DNA of 49,568 nucleotides from assembly GCA_030537875.1 (NCBI GenBank), contig JAUNVC010000010.1:1-49568 (forward strand), written 5' to 3'. Source of the DNA: Tissierellia bacterium. GTDB lineage: Bacteria > Bacillota > Clostridia > Tissierellales > Peptoniphilaceae. Position 1 is the stretch's first letter. Every line of letters begins with the position of its first letter. Made by a program: the position numbers and the translations under genes. The notes under the pieces are model-generated. The model was not told the origin of the DNA. It made no database searches and saw only the letters and a program-made list of their open reading frames with translations. Below, piece by piece: positions 42,287 through 49,568 of this stretch.

Positions 42287-42778
42287 ATGCATTTTATTAC
42301 AGAAGCATTTTTAGAAGAAGATTTTATCTTATTTGCCACAGATGATGCTGGCAAGACCAACGGCATGACTTGTGGTTGGGGAGAAGAAGGTATTCTTTTT
42401 AACCGACATGTCATCTCACTCTATGTTCGAAAGTCCAGATATACTTACGAATTTATGAACCAGGCAAGTCATTATGTCATTGCAAGAGTTCGAGATAAAA
42501 AGAAGTTGGAGTATTTTGGAACTGTATCCGGTAGGGATGAGGACAAAATGGAAGTGTCTGGTTTCGTTATGGAAGATTTACCGGATGGAAGAAAAAGCGT
42601 TTCCGGTGCAGTGGAATGTATCAATTTGAGAAAGATTGCCGTGGTAGATTTGGAACACGCTGCCTACCTCGATGAGGAATTGGCAGAAAAATTTAAAGAA
42701 AAAGAAGATCCACATGTGCTTTTTATCGGTGAAGTGATTGAGCCTGTGAGTTTTGTAAAAGGAGCGACTTATGAATAA
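42287..42778 (+). CDS. Flavin-reductase-like (FMN-binding split-barrel) protein
   Basis: A 163-residue protein resembling the flavin reductase-like domain: a short N-terminal helix, GKTNGMTCGWGEEGILF (the strand with the family's Thr/Gly-rich turn) and ISLYVRKSRYTYEFMNQASHYVIA, with a GTVSGRDEDKME segment where the family has GxxSGRD. It would bind FMN and may reduce flavins or accept electrons; the partner is unknown. GGGAGG precedes the ATG. It is the first gene of a long plus-strand unit; the SLH gene starts inside its last codons. Confidence 0.85.
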   Translation: MHFITEAFLEEDFILFATDDAGKTNGMTCGWGEEGILFNRHVISLYVRKSRYTYEFMNQASHYVIARVRDKKKLEYFGTVSGRDEDKMEVSGFVMEDLPDGRKSVSGAVECINLRKIAVVDLEHAAYLDEELAEKFKEKEDPHVLFIGEVIEPVSFVKGATYE

Positions 42779-43712
42779 AAAACTAGCAAAAATTTTAGCA
42801 ATTATATTGGCTGCATTTTTTGTAGTCGGAACATTGGCATTGGCAATACGGTTTGCACCCACTATTAAAGCGGAGTGTTGCAATACCTGTGAAGACGAAC
42901 AAACTGAAGAAGAAAAGCTTGAAGAGGAGAGAAAAAAAGAGGAAGAAGAAAGACGGAGACGGGAAGCGATTATACAGAGTGATAAAGATGCAGAGGCCGA
43001 TAAGCTCATTCGGCAAATTCACTACTATATAGAAAAATTCGACAATGTACCTGGGTACTACAAAGCTATTGAAATGTTGAAAAATACGTTAGACTCATTG
43101 AATCCACGCACTGGATATGATCCGGCAGTTTTAAGAGATGCATTGGACAAATTTCACTATGACGAAAAAGAACTAGAAAAGAACCAAGTTTTCACTGGGG
43201 ATGACTTCAATATGTTCCGTCCAGATGCATTTTTAACAAGAGCTGAATTTGCCACAATTTTAATGAGAATGGATAAGAAGAGCATTGAAGGTGGCGAGAA
43301 CTGGTATGATACAGCCATGAATCATGCTGTGGAGATGGGCTATATGAAGGGTGATGATTTTGGAAATTTGATGCCCATGAAGGAAATCTCAGTTGCAGAA
43401 GTTGTTGCTGTGATGGTACGATATAAAGAATTTACCACATTGCCTGGAGACATCTTTGGAATTGGAGAAAACCATTGGGCCAAAGGATTTATCCAGCGTG
43501 CGTATACGGATGGCTGGTTCAAAGATATCCAAAATGCTGAGCAGGTAGATCGTCCTATCATGCGTAAAGAAGTAGCGGCCTTGCTTTTCCATGCACAGTC
43601 AATACAAATTGATCGAGCAGAAATCGATAAACATTTGGGTCGATATCACTTATATTCAGATGTGGAGAAATCGAACCCCTACTTCTATTATATCCTTGCA
43701 CTTTCCAATTAA
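42771..43712 (+). CDS. Membrane-anchored SLH-domain protein
   Basis: A 313-residue protein with an N-terminal signal or membrane anchor (about residues 6-27) followed by CCNTC, a 45-residue Glu/Lys/Arg-rich helix, and a region of 70 residues. Residues about 140-313 are three SLH-like repeats (MFRPDAFLTRAEFATILMRM; NWYDTAMNHAVEMGYMKGDD; HWAKGFIQRAYTDGWFKD). It would attach to the cell wall like the two proteases. It overlaps the previous gene by eight bases, and tmk follows with no gap, an unusual place for an S-layer-type gene. No cleavage site is obvious, so it may stay membrane-anchored. Confidence 0.85.
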   Translation: MNKKLAKILAIILAAFFVVGTLALAIRFAPTIKAECCNTCEDEQTEEEKLEEERKKEEEERRRREAIIQSDKDAEADKLIRQIHYYIEKFDNVPGYYKAIEMLKNTLDSLNPRTGYDPAVLRDALDKFHYDEKELEKNQVFTGDDFNMFRPDAFLTRAEFATILMRMDKKSIEGGENWYDTAMNHAVEMGYMKGDDFGNLMPMKEISVAEVVAVMVRYKEFTTLPGDIFGIGENHWAKGFIQRAYTDGWFKDIQNAEQVDRPIMRKEVAALLFHAQSIQIDRAEIDKHLGRYHLYSDVEKSNPYFYYILALSN

Positions 43713-44348
43713 ATGGGTTGCTTTATTGTGTTGGAAGGTCCCGATGGCACCGGGAAATCAACCCTTTTGAGGGGGATTCAAAGGGAATTGGAACAAACCA
43801 ACTTGAAAGTGAAATATTTCCGTGAACCAGGAGGATGCCGCTTGGGTGAGAAAATCCGAGCGCTCCTCTTAGATCCGGAACTTGAGATGGCACCAGCCAC
43901 AGAGGCTCTTCTTTTTGCTGCCAATCGCAGTGAAAACTATGCCCAACTAAAAAAGGATTTGAGGGACTATGATTTGGTCATTGCCGATCGATTTTTGTTG
44001 AGTAGTTTGGCCTATCAAGGAGAAGGGCTGGGCCTTGGTATGGACCGAGTGCTTCAGATCAATGATTTTGCATTGCAGGGGTATCGACCTGACATGCATC
44101 TACTGCTCCTTCTAGATGTGGAAGAGGGGCTCAAGCGCAAAAAAAAGCAAAAAGTATTGGATCGACTGGAACGCAGAAAAGAGGAATTCCATAGGAAAGT
44201 CACTGAAGGGTATTTAAAATTAGAGAAATCGGGTAAATATAATATAGAGATTATTGATGCAGGGAGGGCTCCCGAGGAAATTCTTGACCATTGTATGAAA
44301 GTTATTGGCCGTTTTATTCCTGCAAATCATGAGGAGGAAATATTATGA
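43713..44348 (+). CDS. tmk: Thymidylate kinase
   Basis: A 211-residue kinase that phosphorylates dTMP to dTDP. P-loop EGPDGTGKST (residues 8-17), the DR-motif IADRFLLSSLAYQGEG, and YFREPGGCRLGEKIR (usually FxREPGGTxxGExIR) fit Tmk; the Cys in GGCRLG replaces the usual Thr. The lid region RKKKQKVLDRLERR is present. The ATG follows the SLH gene stop directly; no good ribosome binding site, so coupling is likely. The order tmk-darA-holB-ricT is as in Bacillus. Confidence 0.95.
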   Translation: MGCFIVLEGPDGTGKSTLLRGIQRELEQTNLKVKYFREPGGCRLGEKIRALLLDPELEMAPATEALLFAANRSENYAQLKKDLRDYDLVIADRFLLSSLAYQGEGLGLGMDRVLQINDFALQGYRPDMHLLLLLDVEEGLKRKKKQKVLDRLERRKEEFHRKVTEGYLKLEKSGKYNIEIIDAGRAPEEILDHCMKVIGRFIPANHEEEIL

Positions 44349-44671
44349 AATTACTAGTTGCCATTGTTCAAGATGCCGATGTGAATGCATTGGTGGAAGA
44401 ATTGACTGAGCAAAAGTTTCGCCTGACAAAATTGTCCAGTAGCGGCGGTTTTTTGAAGGCGGGAAACACGACTTTATTGATCGGTGTGGAAGATGAGGAA
44501 ATGGATAAGGCTCTAAGCACTATCGAAAACAATTGCAAGACGAGAGAAATCACCACATCTCTTTTGACAGTCACTATGCCCGGGGATGCATTTATTCCCT
44601 ATCCTCTCGAGGTAAAAGTCGGTGGAGCAACCGTATTTATTCTTGATGTGGAGAAATTTGTAAGAATTTAA
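44345..44671 (+). CDS. darA: Cyclic-di-AMP receptor protein
   Basis: A 108-residue PII-like protein matching DarA/PstA (YaaQ): MKLLVAIVQDADVNALVEEL, the T-loop region FRLTKLSSSGGFLKAGNTTLLIGVED and the C-terminal VGGATVFILDVEKF. The family is trimeric and binds c-di-AMP at subunit interfaces. The downstream effect is not established in most species. Its ATG overlaps the tmk stop by four bases; AGGAGG precedes it. The yaaR gene that follows in Bacillus is missing. Confidence 0.93.
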   Translation: MKLLVAIVQDADVNALVEELTEQKFRLTKLSSSGGFLKAGNTTLLIGVEDEEMDKALSTIENNCKTREITTSLLTVTMPGDAFIPYPLEVKVGGATVFILDVEKFVRI

Positions 44672-45543
44672 TGAATATTGTAGGACATGATAAAGAAAGG
44701 GCGATGCTAGGTTCCATGGTGGATAAAGATAGCATCTCCCTTTGTTTTACAGGAAAAGAGGGGATTGGAAAGAAGAAGGTTGCTTTGGAGTACATTGCAA
44801 AAATTCTTGGACTATCCAATACTCAGCCCGGAGAGATTTTGGCTCATCCCGATGTACTTTTCATTGAACCGGAAAACAACCGTATTACCATTGATAAAAT
44901 ACGGCAGATTCTACAGTTTTCTTCCATGAAAAGTTATGATGGAGGCAAAAAGATTGTTCTCATAGATGATGCCCACCGGATGAATCGTGAGAGTCAAAAT
45001 GCCCTATTAAAAATATTGGAAGAACCATCCTATCAGCAACTGTTTATTTTGATTACATCAAATTTTCAAGAGTTGCTGTCCACTGTGCAGAGTCGTCTTT
45101 TGGTCATTGAATTTCAAGGACTTCATCGTGAAGAATTATGTGCCATTGCCGGTCGAGAACTTTCCGATGAGATGGTGGCTCTTGCAGAGGGGAGCGCCTC
45201 TTTGCTAGAGAGGTATAGTGCTTGCTCTATGGAGGAACTCCATGGTTTTGCATCTTCTTATATTGGACGACATAAAGATGTATCCTTTATTAAAGAAGAG
45301 TATGCCCTAGAAGATTTTTTATTCTATGGACGCTATACTTTAAAAGTATTGGAAGGGATGCTTCGTATCCATGCCGGTGGCAAGTCGGAGATTCGAGATA
45401 GTAGAAAGTTTTATGTAGAAAAAAACATTTCTCCCCAGGAGATGATAGGAAAAATCAGAGCGCTCGATCGGGCGATGAAAGAATACAGCGGATCTTTCAA
45501 TAAAAAATTACTGCTGGCAAAAATGATGATAGAAGGGAGGTAG
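44671..45543 (+). CDS. holB: DNA polymerase III subunit delta'
   Basis: A 290-residue clamp-loader subunit of the AAA+ fold. Visible are FTGKEGIGKKKVALEYIAK (Walker A-like), KIVLIDDAHRMNRESQNALLKILEEP (Walker B-like with the typical Asn-Ala-Leu-Leu-Lys helix) and LLSTVQSRLLVIEF (SRC motif as Ser-Arg-Leu). The four zinc Cys seen in many delta' and tau proteins are absent, as in several Firmicutes. It starts in the darA stop codon and precedes ricT by three bases. Confidence 0.92.
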   Translation: MNIVGHDKERAMLGSMVDKDSISLCFTGKEGIGKKKVALEYIAKILGLSNTQPGEILAHPDVLFIEPENNRITIDKIRQILQFSSMKSYDGGKKIVLIDDAHRMNRESQNALLKILEEPSYQQLFILITSNFQELLSTVQSRLLVIEFQGLHREELCAIAGRELSDEMVALAEGSASLLERYSACSMEELHGFASSYIGRHKDVSFIKEEYALEDFLFYGRYTLKVLEGMLRIHAGGKSEIRDSRKFYVEKNISPQEMIGKIRALDRAMKEYSGSFNKKLLLAKMMIEGR

Positions 45544-45546
45544 AGT

Positions 45547-46425
45547 ATGACTAGGATTGTTGGAGTACGATTTAAAAGTGGCGGAAAAGTCTATGATTTT
45601 GACGCCGGTGACTGGGATCTTGCCATGGGAGACTCTGTGGTTGTAGAGACAACCATGGGGCAGGAATTGGGATTTTGTACCGGTTCACCTGTGGATAAAG
45701 AACCCCACTCTACCCACAAAAAATTAAAACCGATTTTGCGAAAAGCAAAAGAGGAAGACTTGGAGCGATATCGAGAGAATATCATCAAAGCTGCCCATGC
45801 CATGACGGTATGTAAAGATATGGTGGACCAGCACGGTCTTGGGATGAATTTGGTAGAATCCAGTTACACCCTAGATGGTCAGAAGCTTCTTTTCTTTTTT
45901 ACGGCCGATGGAAGGGTGGATTTTCGAGAACTGGTTCGTGATTTGGCAGGGGTCTTTCGAACGAGGATTGAATTACGACAAGTGGGCATACGGGATGAAG
46001 CCAAACTCATTGGAGGGATTGGTCCTTGTGGGCAAGAGCTCTGCTGTTCCAGATTTTTGAAAGAATTTGATGGGGTCACCATTCGTATGGCAAAAGACCA
46101 AGGATTGTCCTTGAACCCCACCAATATTTCAGGGGTCTGCGGAAGGTTGATGTGTTGTCTAAGCTATGAACAGGAGTTCTATGAAGAAAAGCTAAAAGAA
46201 ATGCCTAAGGTGAAACAAATGGTACATACACCGGAGGGCGTGGGAAAAGTCATCGATGTTTTTCCTGTGAAAAACGAGGTTCGAGTACTTATTGAAACGG
46301 AAGATACGAAGAGCTTTTTTACCTTTTCTGTGGATGCATTGTCCCAAGGTGGGACATGTCCGTGTCCTATCAAGGGAAGACGACAAGAAGTCAAGGAAGA
46401 ATTGGCCCAACGAAGAAATTCGTAG
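45547..46425 (+). CDS. ricT: RicT/PSP1 family protein (YaaT)
   Basis: A 292-residue PSP1-domain protein. The N-terminal VGVRFKSGGKVYDFDAGD and VVVETTMGQELGF match YaaT. The Cys-rich part has CGQELCCSRF and CGRLMCCLSYE, the two CxxxxCC motifs that bind Fe-S clusters in the RicA-RicF-RicT complex. In Bacillus this complex helps RNase Y process mRNAs and affects sporulation and competence. GGGAGG precedes the ATG. ricA and ricF are not in the window. Confidence 0.94.
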   Translation: MTRIVGVRFKSGGKVYDFDAGDWDLAMGDSVVVETTMGQELGFCTGSPVDKEPHSTHKKLKPILRKAKEEDLERYRENIIKAAHAMTVCKDMVDQHGLGMNLVESSYTLDGQKLLFFFTADGRVDFRELVRDLAGVFRTRIELRQVGIRDEAKLIGGIGPCGQELCCSRFLKEFDGVTIRMAKDQGLSLNPTNISGVCGRLMCCLSYEQEFYEEKLKEMPKVKQMVHTPEGVGKVIDVFPVKNEVRVLIETEDTKSFFTFSVDALSQGGTCPCPIKGRRQEVKEELAQRRNS

Positions 46426-46443
46426 GGTAGATAAGGGGGAACG

Positions 46444-47103
46444 ATGAAAAAAGATAGTGAAAAAGCGCAAAACCATTTGGAAAGAGGAGAAAAAAAGAAA
46501 CAGTGGATACTCTATGGAGTCATTGCCTTGGTGGTTCTTTGTATCGGATTGGTACTATTTGCCATGATACGAAATAGGGCCCAAAAAAAAGAATACAATG
46601 AGGCTTTGATGGAGGACGTAAGAGACCTTGTGGATGTTGTGAGCTTGGATTATACCTATGCAAAGAATAGTACCGCAGGCGATAGCAAGGCCACTTTAGG
46701 GGTATCGCTAGAGGATGATGTGACCGTGGAAGGGAAGGTCCATGTGACCATACCTTCGGAAACTTCTGAAGTCATAAAAAGTAGGGATAAATTGGAAGAA
46801 TCTTTACGAAACCATGACTTTGTCATCCTCACAAAAAACAAAGAAGAAATTGAAGTATACCTATTGAACCCGCAAATTACAAACCACTCCTTCGAAATCA
46901 ATGGATTATCAGAAAGTGATCCTCTGGCAGCCAACAGTATACGTGGCAAAATTCAGCAGAAGATGGAAGGTTACGTATATGGAAATTCCGAAATTTTACC
47001 TAAGATGAAGGCCAAAATGGAAAAGGTGTTGCAGATATATATGAAGGCAAAAGGGTATAAAGAAGTAAAGGTTACATTTTATGAAGTAAAGGAGGAACAA
47101 TAA
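46444..47103 (+). CDS. Single-pass membrane protein of unknown function
   Basis: A 219-residue protein: a 20-residue basic/polar start, one membrane segment (WILYGVIALVVLCIGLVLF, residues 22-40), then an extracytoplasmic domain of about 170 residues with mixed alpha/beta character and no Cys. I recognise no family motif; the pattern TVPSET-like VHVTIPSETSEV and the closing MKAKGYKEVKVTFYE could help a profile search. It follows ricT by 18 bases and ends directly at the ferritin start codon, so it belongs to the same transcript. Confidence 0.8.
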   Translation: MKKDSEKAQNHLERGEKKKQWILYGVIALVVLCIGLVLFAMIRNRAQKKEYNEALMEDVRDLVDVVSLDYTYAKNSTAGDSKATLGVSLEDDVTVEGKVHVTIPSETSEVIKSRDKLEESLRNHDFVILTKNKEEIEVYLLNPQITNHSFEINGLSESDPLAANSIRGKIQQKMEGYVYGNSEILPKMKAKMEKVLQIYMKAKGYKEVKVTFYEVKEEQ

Positions 47104-47595
47104 TTGATTTCAAAAGATTTAGAGAAACTATTAAATGAACAGTACAATTTGGAACTTGCCAGTGGACATGCATATTTGGCTATGATGGCTTGGTTCCAAG
47201 ACAAAAGTTGGGACGGATTTGCACACTTTATGAAGTTGCAAGCAGAAGAAGAATATGAACACGCCTGTAAATTCTTTGATTTTATGGGAGATACGGGTCT
47301 TCGCACCATCGTGGATGCAATGCCCAAACCAGAAGCAGACTTTGCATCGGTACGAAAAGTATTTGAAGCAGCATTGAAGCACGAGCAAGACGTCACGGCT
47401 GCCATCCACCATCTCTATGACAAGGCTTTGGAAGAGAAGAGCTTTGAAACCATGGAATTTTTACACTGGTTTTTGAAGGAGCAAGTGGAAGAGGAAGATA
47501 CGATGCAAACGATTTTGGACAAGATAGACCAATTGGATGGAAGTGACTATGGCATTTATATCTTGGACAAGGAGTTGGGACAAAGAGAAGAGTAA
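47104..47595 (+). CDS. Ferritin
   Basis: A 163-residue non-haem ferritin, which stores iron as a mineral inside a 24-subunit shell. The start is a TTG, not ATG: GGAGG ends eight bases before it, and MISKDLEKLLNEQYNLEL is the family N-terminus. Ferroxidase-centre residues are visible in NEQYNLELASGHAY (Glu), LQAEEEYEHACKF (ExxH) and WFLKEQVEEEDT (Glu). Length is usual. It lies between a membrane protein and the cystine symporter-like gene, with no terminator on either side. Confidence 0.94.
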   Translation: MISKDLEKLLNEQYNLELASGHAYLAMMAWFQDKSWDGFAHFMKLQAEEEYEHACKFFDFMGDTGLRTIVDAMPKPEADFASVRKVFEAALKHEQDVTAAIHHLYDKALEEKSFETMEFLHWFLKEQVEEEDTMQTILDKIDQLDGSDYGIYILDKELGQREE

Positions 47596-47642
47596 AGATA
47601 AACGGGAAATAATCAATTTTTGTATAGAGGAGGTAGGAGCGT

Positions 47643-49016
47643 ATGCATGAACTTATGTGGATTGGTATTGTCCTTTTATTTGTAGCTTTGCTATTTGCAA
47701 TTCGCTACATGAAAAAACTCAATTTGAGTTTTAATGTTCGAGTGGTCTCAGCTCTTGCGGCTGGTATCATCTTTGGTGGACTGGTTCAATGGATTGTAAA
47801 AGATACGGATATTATTGCCAAAGCAATGAACTGGATTACATTGGTAGGGGCTGGCTATGTAAGGCTCCTACGGATGATTGTGTATCCACTCATCTTTGTA
47901 TCTATTACCAAAGCCATTGCGACCCAAGAGGATAACGTAGGAAAAACGGCAGCTAGAATTATGGTGGTTTTGATGATTACCGTATCTATTGCTGCTCTAG
48001 TTGGAGCACTTACCACATCAGTCTTTGGATTGACAGCGGAAGGACTTCAATCTGGAAGTGGAGAAGCGGCAAGAGGACAAATGCTTGCCGATAGGTTACA
48101 AGAATTTGAAACCCAGCCAATCCAGCAACAAATTTTACAAATCATTCCCACCAATCCCTTCATGGCTTTGACAGGGCAAGGACCTAACGCCACATTGGCT
48201 ACGGTGTTTTTTGCTGCCATGTTAGGTTTGGCAACTCTCTTCTTGAAAAGAAGTAAACCAGAGAGCGCCGACGTCTTTATTACCAATTTAAACTCCTTCT
48301 CGGATGTCATTATGCGACTCGTTCGTATGGTCTTAAGACTCACCCCTTACGGTGTATTGGCACTGATGACCAACATCACTGCTACCAGTAATTTTGCTGA
48401 GATTGCAAGACTGGTTGGATTTATCTTTGCAAGCTATATTGCAATTTTGATTATGTTTGTGGTCCATGGTATCTACTTGAGTATCTATGGGCTCAATCCT
48501 TTTACTTTCTTCAAAAAAAGTGCTTCCAACCTCATGTTTGCATTTACATCCAGATCCAGTGCTGGAAGCTTACCTCTTACCATCAACAATCAAGTGAACA
48601 ATTTAGGGGTACCGGAAGGGACGGCAAATCTCGCTGGAAGTCTTGGAACGAGTATTGGTCAAAATGGTTGTGCTGGAATTTATCCTGCCATGTTGGCGGT
48701 GATGATTGCTCCGACCATGGGAATCAATCCCTTGAGCATCGCTTTCTTAGTGAAGTTAATCATCATTACAGCACTGGGAAGCTTTGGAATCGTGGGTGTA
48801 GGTGGAGGAGCCACCTTTGCGGCCATCATCGTATTGTCGGGTATGGGTTTACCCGTTGAACTCGCAGGATTACTTGTGGCCATTGAGCCATTGATTGACA
48901 TGGGAAGAACGGCACTGAACGTAAGTGACTCTCTCTTGGCCGGAGTTATTTCAGCCAAACAAGGGGGAAATCTCAACACGGAAATTTACAATCGTTCGGA
49001 GATTATAACAGAATAA
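47643..49016 (+). CDS. Cation:amino-acid symporter, TcyP-like (probable L-cystine uptake)
   Basis: A 457-residue DAACS-family transporter. Compared with the 405-residue member at 22888, it has an extra N-terminal helix and an insertion after the third helix (ADRLQEFETQPIQQQILQIIP), as in Bacillus TcyP. The SRSSAGSLPLTINNQV reentrant loop and GTSIGQNGCAGIYPAM helix (where glutamate carriers have NMDGT) also match cystine carriers such as TcyP. It should import L-cystine; tartrate or other substrates cannot be excluded. GAGGAGG precedes the ATG. The selenoprotein-like gene begins nine bases after its stop. Confidence 0.85.
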   Translation: MHELMWIGIVLLFVALLFAIRYMKKLNLSFNVRVVSALAAGIIFGGLVQWIVKDTDIIAKAMNWITLVGAGYVRLLRMIVYPLIFVSITKAIATQEDNVGKTAARIMVVLMITVSIAALVGALTTSVFGLTAEGLQSGSGEAARGQMLADRLQEFETQPIQQQILQIIPTNPFMALTGQGPNATLATVFFAAMLGLATLFLKRSKPESADVFITNLNSFSDVIMRLVRMVLRLTPYGVLALMTNITATSNFAEIARLVGFIFASYIAILIMFVVHGIYLSIYGLNPFTFFKKSASNLMFAFTSRSSAGSLPLTINNQVNNLGVPEGTANLAGSLGTSIGQNGCAGIYPAMLAVMIAPTMGINPLSIAFLVKLIIITALGSFGIVGVGGGATFAAIIVLSGMGLPVELAGLLVAIEPLIDMGRTALNVSDSLLAGVISAKQGGNLNTEIYNRSEIITE

Positions 49017-49025
49017 GGAGGAAAT

Positions 49026-49313
49026 ATGAAAATTATCATAGAACCAAAAGCGATGGAATACATCAAAAATAAAAAGATCAATGCCATTACGGTGGACATC
49101 GAAGGATGTTCTTCCTGAGGTGTGGGGGAACCCCAACCAACGGTTTCGTTGGCAGCACCGAAAATGAACCAAGATGACTTTGACAAATACAATGTGGACG
49201 GTATCGACGTATATGTTGTATGCACAGCACAGGCAAAAAATGATACCCTGTCGATTGACTTCAAAAAAGTTCTCTTTGGAGGAAAACTCGTCGTAGAAGG
49301 ATTGGTATTTTAA
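49026..49313 (+). CDS. Probable selenoprotein with in-frame TGA (Cys-x-x-Sec motif)
   Basis: ATG 49026 lies four bases after AAGGAGG and nine after the symporter stop. The frame runs to TAA at 49311-49313 with one TGA at 49116-49118, codon 31. Read through as selenocysteine, it gives a 95-residue protein starting MKIIIEPKAMEYIKNKK, with GCSSUGVGEPQPTVSLAAP around the site: Cys28-Ser-Ser-Sec31, a CxxU redox-type motif. A stem of eight base pairs begins right after the TGA. The sequence resembles small HesB-like or CC/Se-motif (seleno)proteins of Firmicutes, from memory and not checked. Substrate or partner unknown; thiol redox or metal binding is likely. Standard gene finders would call only 49122-49313 from a GTG. 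A nonsense mutation is the alternative, but the reading frame, spacing and hairpins argue against it. Confidence 0.85.
49119..49152 (+). promoter_or_regulatory. Candidate SECIS element after the in-frame TGA
   Basis: Two hairpins follow the TGA. The first is GGT-(G bulge)-TGGGG, loop GAA, CCCCA-ACC (49119-49138; eight pairs). The second is CCAACG-GTTT-CGTTGG (49137-49152; six pairs), its loop about 25 bases from the TGA and starting with GU as in known bacterial SECIS loops. They share two C residues, so they may exclude each other. Which one SelB would bind cannot be decided here. Confidence 0.65.
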
Positions 49314-49316
49314 ATG

Positions 49317-49350
49317 AAAAGGTTTTGCAGATTTCTGCAAGACCTTTTTT
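49317..49350 (+). terminator. Intrinsic terminator after the selenoprotein-like gene
   Basis: AAAAGGT-T-TTGCAG, loop ATTT, CTGCAA-G-ACCTTTT with T-run: 13 pairs and one mismatch. It is the first terminator seen after 42287. Confidence 0.92.
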
Positions 49351-49539
49351 ATTGTGGGAGATTGAATACTAGGCCTCATTAAGTACGTAAAAAGTAAAAT
49401 GTTTTGCATAAAACACCTCCTTTTTGGTACAGTTCCATTTTGCCAACCGCAGATTAAGAACCTATCAAGATTGGGTTAGAACATAGTAAAGTATCCATTG
49501 AGAAAATGAAAAAATGTACATTTGTAAATGATGTGAGAC

Positions 49540-49560
49540 ATATTTTCTAATAGAAAATAT
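49540..49560. repeat. Perfect 21-base palindrome
   Basis: Ten-base arms ATATTTTCTA/TAGAAAATAT around a single A. It lies in a 255-base gene-free tail (49314-49568) near the window end and is suited to a dimeric repressor or a weak hairpin. A smaller palindrome AAATGTACATTT is at about 49513. No gene is seen in the tail on the plus strand. Confidence 0.6.
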
Positions 49561-49568
49561 CCTATGTG

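Noticed and set aside
49122-49313. A 63-codon GTG-start gene as annotated by ordinary ORF calling
   Set aside because: The GTG lies inside the hairpin right after the TGA, has no ribosome binding site, and is simply the downstream part of the longer frame that begins at 49026.
48951-49409. Minus-strand frame with an AAGGAGG site before its ATG (49407-49409), beginning MQNILLFTY
   Set aside because: It runs through the terminator and antisense to the whole selenoprotein-like gene, and its composition looks random. Only the ribosome-binding-like sequence supports it; a short peptide there cannot be excluded but is not supported.

Overview
The window reads as a chromosomal segment of a low-to-moderate GC Gram-positive anaerobe of the Clostridia/Tissierellia type. 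Supporting this are strong AGGAGG ribosome binding sites, TTGACA-N17-TATAAT promoters, many intrinsic terminators, SLH-domain (S-layer anchored) surface proteins, an arginine deiminase, Bacillus/Clostridium gene order around metG-tatD-rnmV-ksgA-veg-ispE and tmk-darA-holB-ricT, and a gene that appears to encode a selenoprotein. The species cannot be named from sequence alone.

Layout. 1-5.7 kb: a partial lipoprotein, a sodium:solute symporter overlapping a SagB-type nitroreductase, a J-domain coiled-coil protein followed by a stand-alone HIRAN protein, an LCMT-type methyltransferase (minus strand) and a small membrane protein. 5.7-19.9 kb: two consecutive modules, each made of a secreted subtilisin-like protease with three C-terminal SLH motifs followed by a paralogous ArsR-type winged-helix regulator. 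An identical 39-base terminator-containing repeat lies at both ends of this region and a near copy sits between the modules. 19.9-22.7 kb: an AT-rich DUF2075-type protein (nuclease-like N-terminus plus superfamily 1 helicase-like ATPase) and an alpha/beta hydrolase. 22.9-27.2 kb: a dicarboxylate/amino-acid symporter, a VanZ-DacF pair (minus strand) and arginine deiminase. 27.2-30.2 kb (minus strand): an XRE-ImmA/IrrE-XRE operon beside a Y-family DNA polymerase, with similar operator-like repeats at both promoters.

30.4-39.8 kb: G5/3D cell-wall protein, metG, tatD, rnmV, ksgA, an inserted ArsR-glutaredoxin-DUF1858 cassette, veg, ispE, a membrane protein, a GlsB-type stress membrane protein and pta. 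39.8-42.2 kb (minus strand): ung, an alpha/beta hydrolase and a YitT-family protein. 42.3-49.3 kb: an apparent ten-gene unit on the plus strand without internal terminators: flavin-reductase-like protein, SLH protein, tmk, darA, holB, ricT, a membrane protein, ferritin, a TcyP-like cystine symporter and a short gene with an in-frame TGA.

The observation I rate highest is that last gene (49026-49313). It has a strong ribosome binding site nine bases after the cystine-transporter-like gene, an in-frame TGA at codon 31 that makes a Cys-x-x-Sec motif, stable hairpins directly downstream of the TGA, and a terminator after the TAA stop. Next in interest are the duplicated SLH-protease/regulator modules and the possible LexA-independent DNA-damage module of XRE, ImmA and polymerase.

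The only stretch above 300 bases without a gene is 30083-30398; it holds two divergent promoters and an operator-like direct repeat. No rRNA, tRNA, CRISPR array, transposase or integrase was recognised. All family assignments come from reading motifs, not from database searches.
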